Source: Azospirillum canadense (GTDB lineage Bacteria; Pseudomonadota; Alphaproteobacteria; Azospirillales; Azospirillaceae). From it: 64,000 nucleotides of DNA. The DNA is taken from NCBI RefSeq assembly GCF_025961225.1, contig NZ_JAOQNG010000001.1, positions 595,001 through 659,000 on the forward strand. Reading direction: 5' to 3'. Every line of letters begins with the position of its first letter. The stretch's first letter is position 1. The notes below the pieces were generated by a model. It was not told the origin of the DNA. It worked only from the letters and a program-made list of their open reading frames with translations, and made no database searches. Positions 37,325-46,658 of this stretch are shown here, one piece after another. The translations under genes and the position numbers were made by a program.

Positions 37325-38167
37325 TTACGCACGTGGCGCCGTCATGGCCTGGGCGGCGCGTTGCGCGTCCCGGTCGGAGATCGGCGTCAGGGCGACCAGC
37401 CGGAGGTCCGGCGCGCCTTCCACGACGAAGGCGGCGTGCTGGAACTCGATCTCGCCGACCGCCTCGTGGCGGATGCGCTTCACGCCCTCGCCGCAGTCGG
37501 ACACGTCCTGGGCCGGCCACCAGTCGCGGAATTCCGGGCTGGCCTCCGTCAGCCGGTCGACCAGCGCCTCGAAGGCGGCGTCGCCGCGGGAGCGGCCGTG
37601 GTCCAGGCGGAACTTGGCGAGCGCCCGCCGTGCGCCGGCCTCCCAATCGACCATGATGCGGCGGAAGCGCGGCTCCGCGAAGATCAGCCAGAGCGTGTTG
37701 CGGTCTTCCGGCGGCACCCGGGCGAAGTCGTCGAGCAGTGTTGCCGCGGACGCGTTCCAGGCGACCACGTCCCAGCGCGAGGTCTTGATGTAGGCCGGGT
37801 GCGGCAGGCTGCTCAGCATCGCCTGCACCGGGGGCGACACCGTGCGCACCGCGGCGGTCGGCAGTGGCGGCGGCCGTTCCTGGGCGAGCGCGAAGAGGTG
37901 GGCGCGCTCCGCCCGGTCGAGGCGCAGCGCCCGGCAGAGGTTTTCCAGGAAATGGGTGGACACCTGGATGTCGCGCCCCTGCTCGAACCAGGTGTACCAG
38001 GTCACCCCGACTCCGGCGAGCTGGGCCACCTCCTCCCGCCGCAGGCCGGGGGTGCGGCGGCGCGCGCCGGGCGTCAGGCCGACGTCGTCCGGGCGCAGGC
38101 GCTCGCGCCGGGTGCGGACGAAATCCGCCAGGGCGCGGCGGGAGTCGGGGCGGGCGAGGTTCAGCAT
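37325..38167 (-). CDS. MmyB-type HTH transcriptional regulator
   Basis: The 280-residue protein has an N-terminal XRE HTH (RTPGLRREEVAQLAGVGVTW then WFEQGRD) and a C-terminal MmyB-like ligand-binding domain (PAYIKTSRWDVVAWN, DRNTLWLIFAEP). It is divergent from the DHA2 exporter and probably regulates it by binding in the 108-bp shared space. Ligand is unknown. Confidence 0.9.
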   Translation of the reverse strand: MLNLARPDSRRALADFVRTRRERLRPDDVGLTPGARRRTPGLRREEVAQLAGVGVTWYTWFEQGRDIQVSTHFLENLCRALRLDRAERAHLFALAQERPPPLPTAAVRTVSPPVQAMLSSLPHPAYIKTSRWDVVAWNASAATLLDDFARVPPEDRNTLWLIFAEPRFRRIMVDWEAGARRALAKFRLDHGRSRGDAAFEALVDRLTEASPEFRDWWPAQDVSDCGEGVKRIRHEAVGEIEFQHAAFVVEGAPDLRLVALTPISDRDAQRAAQAMTAPRA

Positions 38168-38194
38168 GGGCGAGCCTGTCAGCGCTGATAATAG

Positions 38195-38208
38195 GATAAA
38201 TCCTTATC
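38195..38208. promoter_or_regulatory. Inverted repeat in the regulator-exporter intergenic region, candidate operator
   Basis: GATAA and TTATC flank ATCC at 38195-38208, forming a perfect 5-bp palindrome with four-base spacer in the AT-rich stretch 28 bp ahead of the regulator gene and 68 bp ahead of the exporter gene. It is a plausible site for the MmyB-type regulator; this is inference. Confidence 0.35.
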
Positions 38209-38275
38209 TACTAACATTATAGCCGATCCCGCACCGTCTGGCCATCGACCTTCTCCACAGTGATGGCGAGGAGCC

Positions 38276-39751
38276 ATGACGGACACTTCAACAACCACCG
38301 CAACGACCGCCGCCGGCGCGTTCCCGGCAGAGACGGCCACGCTGCGGATGCGGCTCGGCCTTGCGGTCATGCTGACGGCCACCTTCATGGCGGTCATGGA
38401 CGTGATGATCGTCAACGTCGCCATCCCCAGCATCCGCCACACGCTGGGCGCCAGCTTCGCAGAGGCGGAGCTGGTGGTGGCGGGCTACGGCTTCGCCTAC
38501 GCCGTGTCGCTGATCACCGGCGGGCGGCTGGGCGACATGTACGGGCGGCGGCGCATGTTCCGCCTGGGGCTGGCCGGCTTCACCCTGACCTCCGCCCTGT
38601 GCGGGCTGGCCCCGACCGCTGAGACGCTGATCCTCGCCCGCCTCGCCCAGGGCGTGACGGCGGCGGTGCTGTTCCCGCAGGTGCTGTCGCTGATCCGGGT
38701 CACCATCACCGACCCGCGCCAGCGGGCCGGCGCCTTCGCGGCCATGGGGGTAGTGATGGGGCTCGCCACCATCGCCGGGCAGTTGCTGGGCGGGGTGCTG
38801 GTCGGCATGGACCTGTGGCACCTGTCCTGGCGCCCCGTGTTCCTGATCAACATCCCCATCGGGCTGGCCGCCCTCGCAGCGGCGCCGTACGTCATCCCGG
38901 AATCGCGGCTGCCGCGCGGCCAGCGCATCGACCTCGCCGGAGTGGCGCTGAGTTCGCTGGGCATTGGTTTGCTGCTCTACCCGCTGATCGAGGGGCGGGA
39001 GGCCGGCTGGCCGGCCTGGGCGCTGGCGGCGCCGGTCGTTGCGGCCCTGGTGCTGGCGCTGTTCGGCGCGCACCAGCACGGCAAGTCGCGCCGGCATGAC
39101 TCGCCGCTGCTCGACACCGGCCTGTTCCGCAACCGCGTCTTCGTGATCGGCCTTGCGATCACGCTGGCCTTCTACTCGACGCTGAACTCCTTCTTCCTGT
39201 CCTTCACCTTCTTCGCGCAGCTGGGGCTCGGGCGGTCGCCGATGGAGACCGGGCTGCTCTTCACCGTGCTGGCGGCCCCCTTCATGGGCGCGTCGATCCT
39301 GGCCGGGCGTCTTCCGGCGCGGCGGCGGCGCGCCATCCTGCTCAGCGGTGCGGTCCTGACGCTGGCCGGCACGCTGATGAGCGGAGTCCTCGCCCTGGCG
39401 TCGCCGGTGCTGCGGCTGGAGGCCTTCGTGCTGCCCTTCGTCGTCCAGGGCCTTGGGCAGGGGCTTCTGCTGACGCCGCTGCTCAACACGATCATCAGCG
39501 GCATCGAGGAGCAGCAGGCGGGGGCTGCCGCGGGCGTGCTGACCACCATGCAGCAGGTTGGCGGGGCGCTGGGCGTCGCCGTGGTCGGCATCCTGTTCTT
39601 CGGGGCGCTCAGCGACGCCCGGGCGGCGGGCCTCGCCGAGCCGCAGGCCTACGCCCGCGCCTTTGCCTGCGCGGCGCTCTACGCCGCTGCGGCCGGGGCG
39701 GTCACGCTGGGGCTGCTCGTGTGGCTGCTCCGCAAGCCGCGGGTGGGCTGA
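38276..39751 (+). CDS. DHA2-family MFS multidrug exporter
   Basis: The 491-residue protein has about 14 transmembrane helices with MFS motif A (GRLGDMYGRRRMF), a DHA2 motif MAVMDVMIVNVAIPSIR and no large loop. DHA2/EmrB/QacA exporters remove drugs or metabolites in exchange for protons at the inner membrane. No membrane-fusion partner is adjacent. The gene is divergent from the MmyB-type regulator. Confidence 0.91.
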   Translation: MTDTSTTTATTAAGAFPAETATLRMRLGLAVMLTATFMAVMDVMIVNVAIPSIRHTLGASFAEAELVVAGYGFAYAVSLITGGRLGDMYGRRRMFRLGLAGFTLTSALCGLAPTAETLILARLAQGVTAAVLFPQVLSLIRVTITDPRQRAGAFAAMGVVMGLATIAGQLLGGVLVGMDLWHLSWRPVFLINIPIGLAALAAAPYVIPESRLPRGQRIDLAGVALSSLGIGLLLYPLIEGREAGWPAWALAAPVVAALVLALFGAHQHGKSRRHDSPLLDTGLFRNRVFVIGLAITLAFYSTLNSFFLSFTFFAQLGLGRSPMETGLLFTVLAAPFMGASILAGRLPARRRRAILLSGAVLTLAGTLMSGVLALASPVLRLEAFVLPFVVQGLGQGLLLTPLLNTIISGIEEQQAGAAAGVLTTMQQVGGALGVAVVGILFFGALSDARAAGLAEPQAYARAFACAALYAAAAGAVTLGLLVWLLRKPRVG

Positions 39752-39769
39752 GCGGCATCGACTGAGACG

Positions 39770-40636
39770 TCAATTTCCCGCCAGGACGGCGATGCAGGCG
39801 GCCGGCGGTGTGGGGATGGGCTTGGGGTGGCGAGGGACCGGAGCCTCCTTCGGCGGCTCGAACCAGCTCAGCAGCTCCTGACCGCAGCCGTCGCCCGGCG
39901 GGATGGGATCCTGCGACAGGCAGGCGGTTGCGCCGGCCGGGCAATCCAGCCGCACGTGGAAGTGGGAGTCGTGCCCGCCCCAAGGGCGGATCTTGCGGAG
40001 CCAGGAGCGGTCGCCGCGCTCCCCCTCGCACAGGGCCAGCTTGATCGCCGGGTTGACGAAGACGCGCGCCACCTTCGGGCTGGTCGCCGCCAATTCCAGC
40101 AGGCGCGCCTGCCGGGGGCCGAAGCGGTCGGGGAAGACGCGCTGCGCCTTCAGGTTCACCATGGTCGGGAAGTCCGTGCGCTCCCGCTGCTCCCGCGGGA
40201 GCGACGGCTCGTCGAGGTCGAACCACACGTCGACGTCGAGGCCGATCTGGTGGCTGGCGTGCCCTGTCTCCATCCGGCCGCCGAAGGTCTTCGATATGTC
40301 GCCGACGGCGAGCCGCCCCAGGCGCTCGGCCGTGGCGTGGCGGGCGAGGTCCTGGACGAAGGCAACGGTGTCCGGATGACCGTGGTTGCGGTTCCGCGAC
40401 AGGTTGACCGCCTGGTAGCCGGGTCCCTCGGCAGGCAAGGTCTCGGCGCCGCGGATGCAGCCGTTGGCGTAGCCGCCGATCGGCTGCGCCGCGGGGAGGC
40501 GCCCCGGCGCCGGCAGGGCGGCCGGGGTGATGGCCGGGGTCATGGCCAAGCTGGGGGCGTGGTCCGCGGCCAGCGCACCGGCGGACCACAGCCCGCACAG
40601 GACCGCCAGCAGGGCGATGGAACGGCATCGACGCAT
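39770..40636 (-). CDS. mepA: Penicillin-insensitive murein endopeptidase MepA
   Basis: The 288-residue protein has a signal peptide (MRRCRSIALLAVLCGLWSAG) and MepA zinc ligands in METGHASHQIGLDVDVW and WGGHDSHFHVRLDCP. MepA is a LAS-type endopeptidase that cuts D-Ala-meso-DAP cross-links in the periplasm. An AGGAGGAAGAG site ahead also permits GTG starts a few codons earlier; I chose the ATG at 40636. It is convergent with the DHA2 gene. Confidence 0.9.
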   Translation of the reverse strand: MRRCRSIALLAVLCGLWSAGALAADHAPSLAMTPAITPAALPAPGRLPAAQPIGGYANGCIRGAETLPAEGPGYQAVNLSRNRNHGHPDTVAFVQDLARHATAERLGRLAVGDISKTFGGRMETGHASHQIGLDVDVWFDLDEPSLPREQRERTDFPTMVNLKAQRVFPDRFGPRQARLLELAATSPKVARVFVNPAIKLALCEGERGDRSWLRKIRPWGGHDSHFHVRLDCPAGATACLSQDPIPPGDGCGQELLSWFEPPKEAPVPRHPKPIPTPPAACIAVLAGN

Positions 40637-40736
40637 GACCACGGGCACGGGCTCTTCCTCCTTGGACCGAACCCGACCGTAGCACGGAACCGGAGGGATG
40701 AGCGTTGCAAGCGTGGGACGAGGCGCGGCAGCCGGT

Positions 40737-41285
40737 CTACCGGTCCTTGCGGACCGCGCGCTCCAGCTGCTCCGCCGTCTCGGCGGCCCCCATCGCCAGC
40801 GCGGCGTCATGGGCGGTGTTCCCGCCGGCGTCCCGGGCCTCGGCGGAGGCGCCGCGCGCCAGCAGGAGGTCGACGATGGCGGTGCGGCCGAACATGGCCG
40901 CCGTCATCAGCGCCGTCCGCCCGTCCGGCCCGCAACCGTCCACGAGGGCGCCGGCGTCCAGCAGGCGCTGCACGACCTCCAGCTCGCCCTTGAAGGCTGC
41001 CGCGGCGAGCGGGGTCTGGCCGCGGTCGTTGCCGAGGTTCGGATCGCCGCCATGCTCCAGCAGGACGCGCACCGCCTCGCCGTGGCCGTGATAGGCGGCC
41101 AGCATGAGGAGGCTGTCGCCGCGCTCGTTGCGCAGGTTGGCGGGCAGCCCCTGGCCGAGCAGCTCGCTCAGCTCCCGGGCATGGCCGCCGCGCGCGAAGC
41201 CGAACACGCGCGCCACGAAGGCGAGCGTCTGGTCGTCCAGTTCCGGCAAGGGCTTGCCGGGGTCCTCCGCTGGTTTCGTGTGCAT
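40737..41285 (-). CDS. Ankyrin-repeat protein
   Basis: The 182-residue protein has about four ankyrin units: NERGDSLLMLAAYHGHGEAV, NDRGQTPLAAAAFKGELEVV, GPDGRTALMTAAMFGRTAIV and DAGGNTAHDAALAMG. Such proteins bind partners and may serve as inhibitors or scaffolds; the partner is unknown. GGAGAGGGGGACGAGG lies just before the ATG at 41285. It lies 100 bp upstream of mepA on the same strand. Confidence 0.88.
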   Translation of the reverse strand: MHTKPAEDPGKPLPELDDQTLAFVARVFGFARGGHARELSELLGQGLPANLRNERGDSLLMLAAYHGHGEAVRVLLEHGGDPNLGNDRGQTPLAAAAFKGELEVVQRLLDAGALVDGCGPDGRTALMTAAMFGRTAIVDLLLARGASAEARDAGGNTAHDAALAMGAAETAEQLERAVRKDR

Positions 41286-41400
41286 CCTCGTCCCCCTCTC
41301 CGCTGTCGCGTGCCTTAAGGGAACACGGGGAGCGCGGGTCGGTTTCGTTATCCGGTTTGTGATCCGGTCTCCAAGGAGTTTGTCGCCCTCGCGGCCACCG

Positions 41401-41652
41401 TCAGCCTTGCTGCCCAGCCTTCGCTGTGCCCGCGGGGCAGTCCTCGGCAACGGGTTCGGCCGGCGCGTCGTTGCGCCTGCGCCCGTTCGGACACCGGTTC
41501 TCTCCCTGGGTCTTCTCTCCGCGGGCTTGCCGTTCCTGAGCGGCCATACGGGCCGTCTCGCGGAGGAGGCGGGCCTGCTCGATGGCCTCCTGCGCCCGCC
41601 GCATGAGGTCATGGTGCCGCCGCCTCAGAAACTCATATTCCCGATCGTCCAT
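41401..41652 (-). CDS. Small hydrophilic protein, unknown
   Basis: This 83-residue frame is preceded by GGAGGAGAGG. It starts MDDREYEFLRRRHHDLMRRA, is mainly helical and charged, and ends with two Cys residues in a disordered tail. No family is recognised. The strong ribosome site is the main support. Confidence 0.5.
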   Translation of the reverse strand: MDDREYEFLRRRHHDLMRRAQEAIEQARLLRETARMAAQERQARGEKTQGENRCPNGRRRNDAPAEPVAEDCPAGTAKAGQQG

Positions 41653-41807
41653 GATTGGGACAGCCTCTCCTCCTGATCATCGATAATGCAGAATAGGGGG
41701 TGCCGCGGCGACGGTCGGTACGCTACCGCGCAGATGGAGCCGGTGTTTGGCGGGCACGACCTGTTGACAGGAGGATCCGATCCCCGCCAATGCCGGAGGA
41801 GCCCCCC

Positions 41808-42536
41808 ATGGCGAGCCGCAATTTGATCCTCAGCAGCCTTTCGGCGTCGGAGGAGCCCCTGATCCGGCCCCACCTGGAGCCCGTCGCCCTTCCGCACAAG
41901 CTGACGCTGATCAGGCCGGACGAGGACATTACGCACGTCCACTTCATCGAGCATGGGTGCGCGTCGCTGATCAACACCCTGCCGGATGGCGACGCGGTGG
42001 AAGTCGGCACCATCGGCAACGAGGGGATGGTCGGCACGCCCGTGCTGCTGGAAGCGGACCGGATGCCGTGCCAATGCGACATCCAAATCCCGGGCAACGG
42101 CTGGCGGATACCGTCCGCCGCGTTCAAGGCGGCGGCTCGACAGAGCGACACGCTTCGCGGCAAGCTCTTGCGGTTCGCCCAGGCGCATTTCAACCAGGTC
42201 GCCCAGTCGGCGGCCTGCAACCGCCTGCACACCATCGAGGAGCGCGCCGCGCGCTGGCTTCTGATGTGCCGCGACCGCGTCGGCGACGACTTTCCGCTCA
42301 CCCAGGAATATCTGGCCATCATGCTCGGCGTGCGGCGGGCCGGCGTGACCGTCACGGCGAAGCTTCTGCAAAACGCGGGCTTGATCGCCTACACGCGGGG
42401 ACGCATCACGATCATCGATCCCGCCGGGCTGGAGGATGTCGCGTGCGATTGCTACCGGATCACCCGCGACGAATTCCGCCGCCTTATCCCGAATGGGGAG
42501 GCCTATGGCGATCCGGCCCGGAAACCAACGCCGTGA
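41808..42536 (+). CDS. Crp/Fnr-family transcriptional regulator
   Basis: The 242-residue protein has an N-terminal cyclic-nucleotide-binding-like domain (HVHFIEHGCASLINTLPDG, IGNEGMVGTPVLLEAD) and a C-terminal HTH with PLTQEYLAIMLGVRRAGVTV. It lacks Fnr-type N-terminal cysteines, so it is not an oxygen sensor of that class. GGAGGA lies before ATG 41808. The YitT-like gene 150 bp downstream may be a target. Confidence 0.86.
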   Translation: MASRNLILSSLSASEEPLIRPHLEPVALPHKLTLIRPDEDITHVHFIEHGCASLINTLPDGDAVEVGTIGNEGMVGTPVLLEADRMPCQCDIQIPGNGWRIPSAAFKAAARQSDTLRGKLLRFAQAHFNQVAQSAACNRLHTIEERAARWLLMCRDRVGDDFPLTQEYLAIMLGVRRAGVTVTAKLLQNAGLIAYTRGRITIIDPAGLEDVACDCYRITRDEFRRLIPNGEAYGDPARKPTP

Positions 42537-42686
42537 CGGGGCTCAGGATGGCGTTCACGATGGCGGCGCGCGGCCGGCTTTTCCGCTACAATCCGCGCGC
42601 GACCCGACCGTCACCCCTTCCAGAAGGCCGACCGGACCACCGACGATGCACGACGCCCCGCCTTCCGCCACCGTCGCGGACCTTCG

Positions 42687-43319
42687 ATGAGCGCCGCGAC
42701 CACTTCCGCCCTTCCACCGGCGACCGAGCGTCACCGTCTGTACGAGGACGCGCTCGCCCTGCTGATGGGCACGCTGTTCGTCGCACTGGGCACGGCGATC
42801 TACGGCAAGACGATGCTGCTGACCGGCGGCGTCGCGGGGGCGGCGCTGCTGCTCAGCTACGTGACGCCGTTCGGCTTCGGGGCGCTGTTCTTCCTGGTGA
42901 ACCTGCCCTTCTACCTGCTGGCGTGGAAGCGCATGGGCTGGCAATTCACCCTGCGCACCTTCATCGCGGTGGGCATGGTGGCCGGCTTCTCGCGGATGAC
43001 GGACAGCTGGATCGGCTTCAGCCACCTCGACCCCGTCTACGCGACGGTGATCGGCGGGGCCCTGTGCGGGAGCGGCCTTCTGATGCTGTTCCGCCACCGC
43101 ACCGGGCTGGGTGGCCTGAACATCCTGGCGATCTACCTGCAGGAGCGCTTCGGCGTCCGGGCCGGCTATTTCCAGCTGGGCGTCGACCTGATGATCGTGG
43201 CCGCCGCTTTCTTCGTGCTGGAAACCGACCGGCTGCTGCTGTCGGTGTTGGGTGCGGCCATCGTCAACATGCTGCTGGCGATCAACCACAAGCCTGGCCG
43301 CTATCTCGGCGTCAGCTGA
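42687..43319 (+). CDS. YitT-like integral membrane protein (second copy)
   Basis: The 210-residue protein has about six hydrophobic segments, with LTGGVAGAALLLSY, ALFFLVNLPFYLLAW and LMLFRHRTGLGGLNILAIYLQ, clearly related to the protein at 15469-16125. It lacks the DUF2179 domain. The role of the family is unknown. It is downstream of the Crp-like gene on the same strand. Confidence 0.72.
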   Translation: MSAATTSALPPATERHRLYEDALALLMGTLFVALGTAIYGKTMLLTGGVAGAALLLSYVTPFGFGALFFLVNLPFYLLAWKRMGWQFTLRTFIAVGMVAGFSRMTDSWIGFSHLDPVYATVIGGALCGSGLLMLFRHRTGLGGLNILAIYLQERFGVRAGYFQLGVDLMIVAAAFFVLETDRLLLSVLGAAIVNMLLAINHKPGRYLGVS

Positions 43320-43344
43320 CGCCGGGAGGCGAGCGAACGACGAG

Positions 43345-44064
43345 TCACGCCACGTCGATGCCGAGGACGTCAATGGCCACCGCCACACGCTCGCGCCGTG
43401 GCCGGTTGTTCTCGTCGATCGCGTAAACGCGGCGTTTCGTCGGGAAGACGAGACCATCAAACGCTTTGGGTTCCATCGCGTAGTTGGCACTCGACGTTCC
43501 GCCCATGACGTCGGCGCTGTAGTCATGGCGCTTCAAAATCCCGAGGGAGTCGAAGTAGAACGTCTGCTCGGTCGAGTGGGTTTCGATGTTCGATGGGAAG
43601 GTCACCTTCAGCCGGCGCCACGTCGCGCCATCCTCCACCCAAGGCTCGACTTCTTCGGTTTGGAAACCCGGCAGTTTGAACAGGAACGGCGTCGTCAGAT
43701 ACGTCCACATCGCATAACCGGTGAAATAGATCAGGTGCTGGGCGTCCCACGGCGTCGTCAGGCCATGACCCTCGAACGCCATCCTCGGTTGCTCACGCTT
43801 CTCGACGATCCCGCCGCCGTCGGTCACGATCGCGGTCCGTGCCGGCTCGAAGACCGTGTTACGACCGGCCTCGACGAACGGCGAATACTCGGTGTGCTGC
43901 CTGTGAGGGTCGATCGAAACCCGCGCGTCCTTGAACACGTCCGGCCAGCCCTTCAATTGCCAAAGGCCGCCGCCGATCGAGACGTGCGCGGTGAGCGTTT
44001 TGAGCGTCCGCCAGCGATCCCAGCCCCCATGAGCGGCGACAGCAAGCTCCACCAAGTCATTCAT
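43345..44064 (-). CDS. Conserved protein of unknown function, divergent from HxlR regulator
   Basis: The 239-residue soluble protein starts MNDLVELAVAAHGGWDRWRTL and is beta-rich with many aromatic residues (HLIYFTGYAMWTYLTTPF). The pattern is LolA-like in places (GGWDRWRTLKTLTAHVSIGG), but I cannot assign it to a family. It is divergent from the HxlR gene, so it is a likely target of that repressor. Confidence 0.6.
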   Translation of the reverse strand: MNDLVELAVAAHGGWDRWRTLKTLTAHVSIGGGLWQLKGWPDVFKDARVSIDPHRQHTEYSPFVEAGRNTVFEPARTAIVTDGGGIVEKREQPRMAFEGHGLTTPWDAQHLIYFTGYAMWTYLTTPFLFKLPGFQTEEVEPWVEDGATWRRLKVTFPSNIETHSTEQTFYFDSLGILKRHDYSADVMGGTSSANYAMEPKAFDGLVFPTKRRVYAIDENNRPRRERVAVAIDVLGIDVA

Positions 44065-44100
44065 TGCGGATCTCCGTTTCAGGCGTCGTACCGGTCGATA

Positions 44101-44156
44101 TGGTTTAAATTTGCAACCCCTCGACACCGTATCCGGAGTGGTCTAACTTTGCAACC
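44101..44156. promoter_or_regulatory. Two direct repeats in the HxlR intergenic region, candidate operators
   Basis: TGGTTTAAATTTGCAACC (44101-44118) and TGGTCTAACTTTGCAACC (44139-44156) differ at two positions and start 38 bases apart, in the only AT-rich part between the two divergent genes. They are good candidates for HxlR binding or paired promoters. Confidence 0.48.
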
Positions 44157-44184
44157 TTGTTCGCCGCCGCAAAGGGAGAGCCGA

Positions 44185-44658
44185 ATGAAGGGGAAGCGCA
44201 CCGACCTGGGGCAGGCAAACTGCGGGATCGCGCGTGCCCTTCAGATCATCGGCGATTGGTGGTCGCTGCTCATCGTGCGTGAAGCGTTCGGCGGCAAGCA
44301 GCGCTTCGGCGAGTTCCAGAAAAGCTTGGGGCTCGCCAAAAACATTCTATCGAGCCGTCTGAAGAAACTCGTGGAGGAGGGCATCTTCACGATCGAGCCC
44401 GATCCCGAGTCCGCGCTCAGCCACCGCTATGTGCTCACCGCGAAGGGAGAGCAGCTCTACATCGTCCTGATCGCGCTCTGGCAATGGGGTGAGGAAAACT
44501 GCTTCGAACCGGGAGAGCTGAACGTCGCCATGGTCGACACGCCGAACGGGCAACCGCTCACCAAACTGCGGCTGCTGGCGCAGGACGGCCGGGTTCTCGG
44601 TCCCGGCAATTTCCGGGTTGCTCCGAAACCTTCGGGATCAAGCCGCGCAGGGAACTGA
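44185..44658 (+). CDS. HxlR-family winged-helix regulator
   Basis: The 157-residue protein starts MKGKRTDLGQANCGIARAL and has HxlR features: IIGDWWSLLIVREAF, RFGEFQKSLGLAKNILSS and a wing region ALSHRYVLTAKG. The Cys in QANCGIA is in the place where redox-sensing HxlR proteins have a conserved Cys. A GGGAGAG site precedes the ATG at 44185. It probably controls itself and the divergent gene. Confidence 0.91.
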   Translation: MKGKRTDLGQANCGIARALQIIGDWWSLLIVREAFGGKQRFGEFQKSLGLAKNILSSRLKKLVEEGIFTIEPDPESALSHRYVLTAKGEQLYIVLIALWQWGEENCFEPGELNVAMVDTPNGQPLTKLRLLAQDGRVLGPGNFRVAPKPSGSSRAGN

Positions 44659-44704
44659 CGCGGCTGCGGCCATCGGGAGGCGGGCGGCCGCGTACTGGTC
44701 GAAC

Positions 44705-46588
44705 TCACCGCCGCCCGAACAGCCGCTCGATGTCGGCGAGCTTCAGCTCCACGTAGGTCGGGCGGCCGTGGTTGCACTGGCCGCTGTGCGGGGTGGCCTC
44801 CATCTGGCGCAGCAGGGCGTTCATCTCCTCCACGCTCAAGGACCGGCCGGCGCGGACGGAGCCGTGGCAGGCCATGGTGCCGCAGACGTCCTCCAGCTTT
44901 TCCTTGAGGGAGAGGGCGTCGCCAAGCTCCGCCAACTCCTCGGCGAGATCGCGGACGAGGCTCTTCACGTCGCTCTGGCCGAGCAGGGCCGGCACCTCGC
45001 GCACCAGGACGCAGCCGGGGCCGAAGCCCTCCACCACCAGCCCAAGCTCCGCCAGCTCCGCGGATCGGCCCAGCAGGCGGTTGGCGGAGGGCTCGTCCAG
45101 CTCCACCAGCTCTGGGATCAGCAGGGCTTGGCGCTTCACGCCGCCTTCCAGCAGGGCGGTCTTCATCCGCTCGTAGACAAGCCGTTCGTGGGCGGCGTGC
45201 TGGTCCACGATGACGATGCCCTCGGCCGTCTGGGCGACGATGTAGGTGTTGTGCAGCTGCGCGCGGGCCGCACCCAGCGGGTGCGTCTCCAGCGGCGGAG
45301 TGTTGGCGGCGGCCGGGGCGCCATACTCCGGCGGACGCGCGGCCGGCGCCGCCTGCCAGCCGGCGAGGCGCCCTTGCAGGGGCGGCAGCGGCGTGGCGTG
45401 CGGCGCCTGGAACGCGGCGGCCCGGTCGGCGAGCCCGCGCGGAACGACGGAGCCGTAGCTGCCGCCCCAGCTCTGCACCGGGTTGCGGTAGGGCAGGGGG
45501 GATTGCGCTGGGCCGGCCGCCGGATCGTCGGCCGCCTCCGGCCGCAGGGCGCCGAGGGTGGCGAGGCCCACGGTGGTGGAGGCGCGGTGCCCGGCCTCGG
45601 CCAGCGCGTGCTTCAGCGCGCCGACGATCAGCCCGCGCACCAGCCCCTGGTCGCGGAAGCGCACCTCCGCCTTGGCCGGGTGGACGTTGACGTCCACCTC
45701 CTGCGGGTCGAGGTCGAGGAACAGGGCCAGCATCGGGTGGCGGTCGCGCGGCAGGAAATCGGCGTACGCCGCGCGCACGGCGCCGACCATCAGCTTGTCG
45801 CGCACCGGGCGGCCGTTGACGAACAGGTGCTGGTGCCGCGCGGTGGGGCGGTGCAGTGTGGGCAGCCCGATCCAGCCGGCCAGCGTCACGCCCTCGCGCG
45901 CCGCCTGCACCGGCACGGCGTTGTCCTGGAAGTCGCGCCCCATCAGCGCGCCGAGCCGGGTCAGCCGCGCGTCCAGCAGGTCGCCCTGGGCGGCGGACAG
46001 GCGCAGCGCAGAGCGGTTGTCGCCATCCAGCGTGAAGGCCACGCCGGGGTGGGCCATGGCCAGCCGCTCGATGCAGTCGGCGATGTGGTCGAACTCGGTC
46101 CGCGCCGCCTTCAGGAACTTCAGGCGCGCCGGCACGGCGGCGAACAGGTCGCGCACCTCCACACGGGTGCCCTGGACCAGCGCGGCCGGTTGCGGCGCGC
46201 CCTTCAGCCCGGCGTCCACGGTCAGCGCCCAGGCGCTGTCGGCGCCGCGCGGCCGGCTGGTCAGCGTCAGCCGGCTGACCGCGCCGATGGAGGGCAGCGC
46301 CTCCCCCCGGAAGCCCAGGGAGCGGATGTCCAGCAGGTCGTCCGACGGCAGCTTGGAGGTGGCGTGGCGTTCCACCGCCAGGGCCAGTTCGTCCGGACCC
46401 ATCCCGCAGCCGTCGTCGGTGATGGTGATCAGCGTCTTGCCGCCGTCGCGCACGACCACGTCGATGCGGGCGGCCCCGGCATCGATGGCGTTCTCCACCA
46501 GTTCCTTGACGGCGGCGGCGGGCCGCTCGATCACCTCGCCGGCGGCGATGCGGTTGACGAGCGTATCGGGCAGCATGCGGATCGGCAT
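44705..46588 (-). CDS. mutL: DNA mismatch repair protein MutL
   Basis: The 627-residue GHKL ATPase has [26 protein letters not shown] and RGEAL in the N-terminal half. The C-terminal domain has [12 protein letters not shown], the DQHA(X)2E(X)4E endonuclease motif of MutL from bacteria without MutH, and [11 protein letters not shown] at the end. It couples MutS recognition to strand nicking. The ATG at 46588 starts [14 protein letters not shown]. Confidence 0.96.
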   Translation of the reverse strand: MPIRMLPDTLVNRIAAGEVIERPAAAVKELVENAIDAGAARIDVVVRDGGKTLITITDDGCGMGPDELALAVERHATSKLPSDDLLDIRSLGFRGEALPSIGAVSRLTLTSRPRGADSAWALTVDAGLKGAPQPAALVQGTRVEVRDLFAAVPARLKFLKAARTEFDHIADCIERLAMAHPGVAFTLDGDNRSALRLSAAQGDLLDARLTRLGALMGRDFQDNAVPVQAAREGVTLAGWIGLPTLHRPTARHQHLFVNGRPVRDKLMVGAVRAAYADFLPRDRHPMLALFLDLDPQEVDVNVHPAKAEVRFRDQGLVRGLIVGALKHALAEAGHRASTTVGLATLGALRPEAADDPAAGPAQSPLPYRNPVQSWGGSYGSVVPRGLADRAAAFQAPHATPLPPLQGRLAGWQAAPAARPPEYGAPAAANTPPLETHPLGAARAQLHNTYIVAQTAEGIVIVDQHAAHERLVYERMKTALLEGGVKRQALLIPELVELDEPSANRLLGRSAELAELGLVVEGFGPGCVLVREVPALLGQSDVKSLVRDLAEELAELGDALSLKEKLEDVCGTMACHGSVRAGRSLSVEEMNALLRQMEATPHSGQCNHGRPTYVELKLADIERLFGRR

Positions 46589-46658
46589 GGCCCAAATATA
46601 GTAGGCTGGCGGACGGAATACCACCACGCGCGGAGGGTGGCGGCGTCTTTGATCCCGC

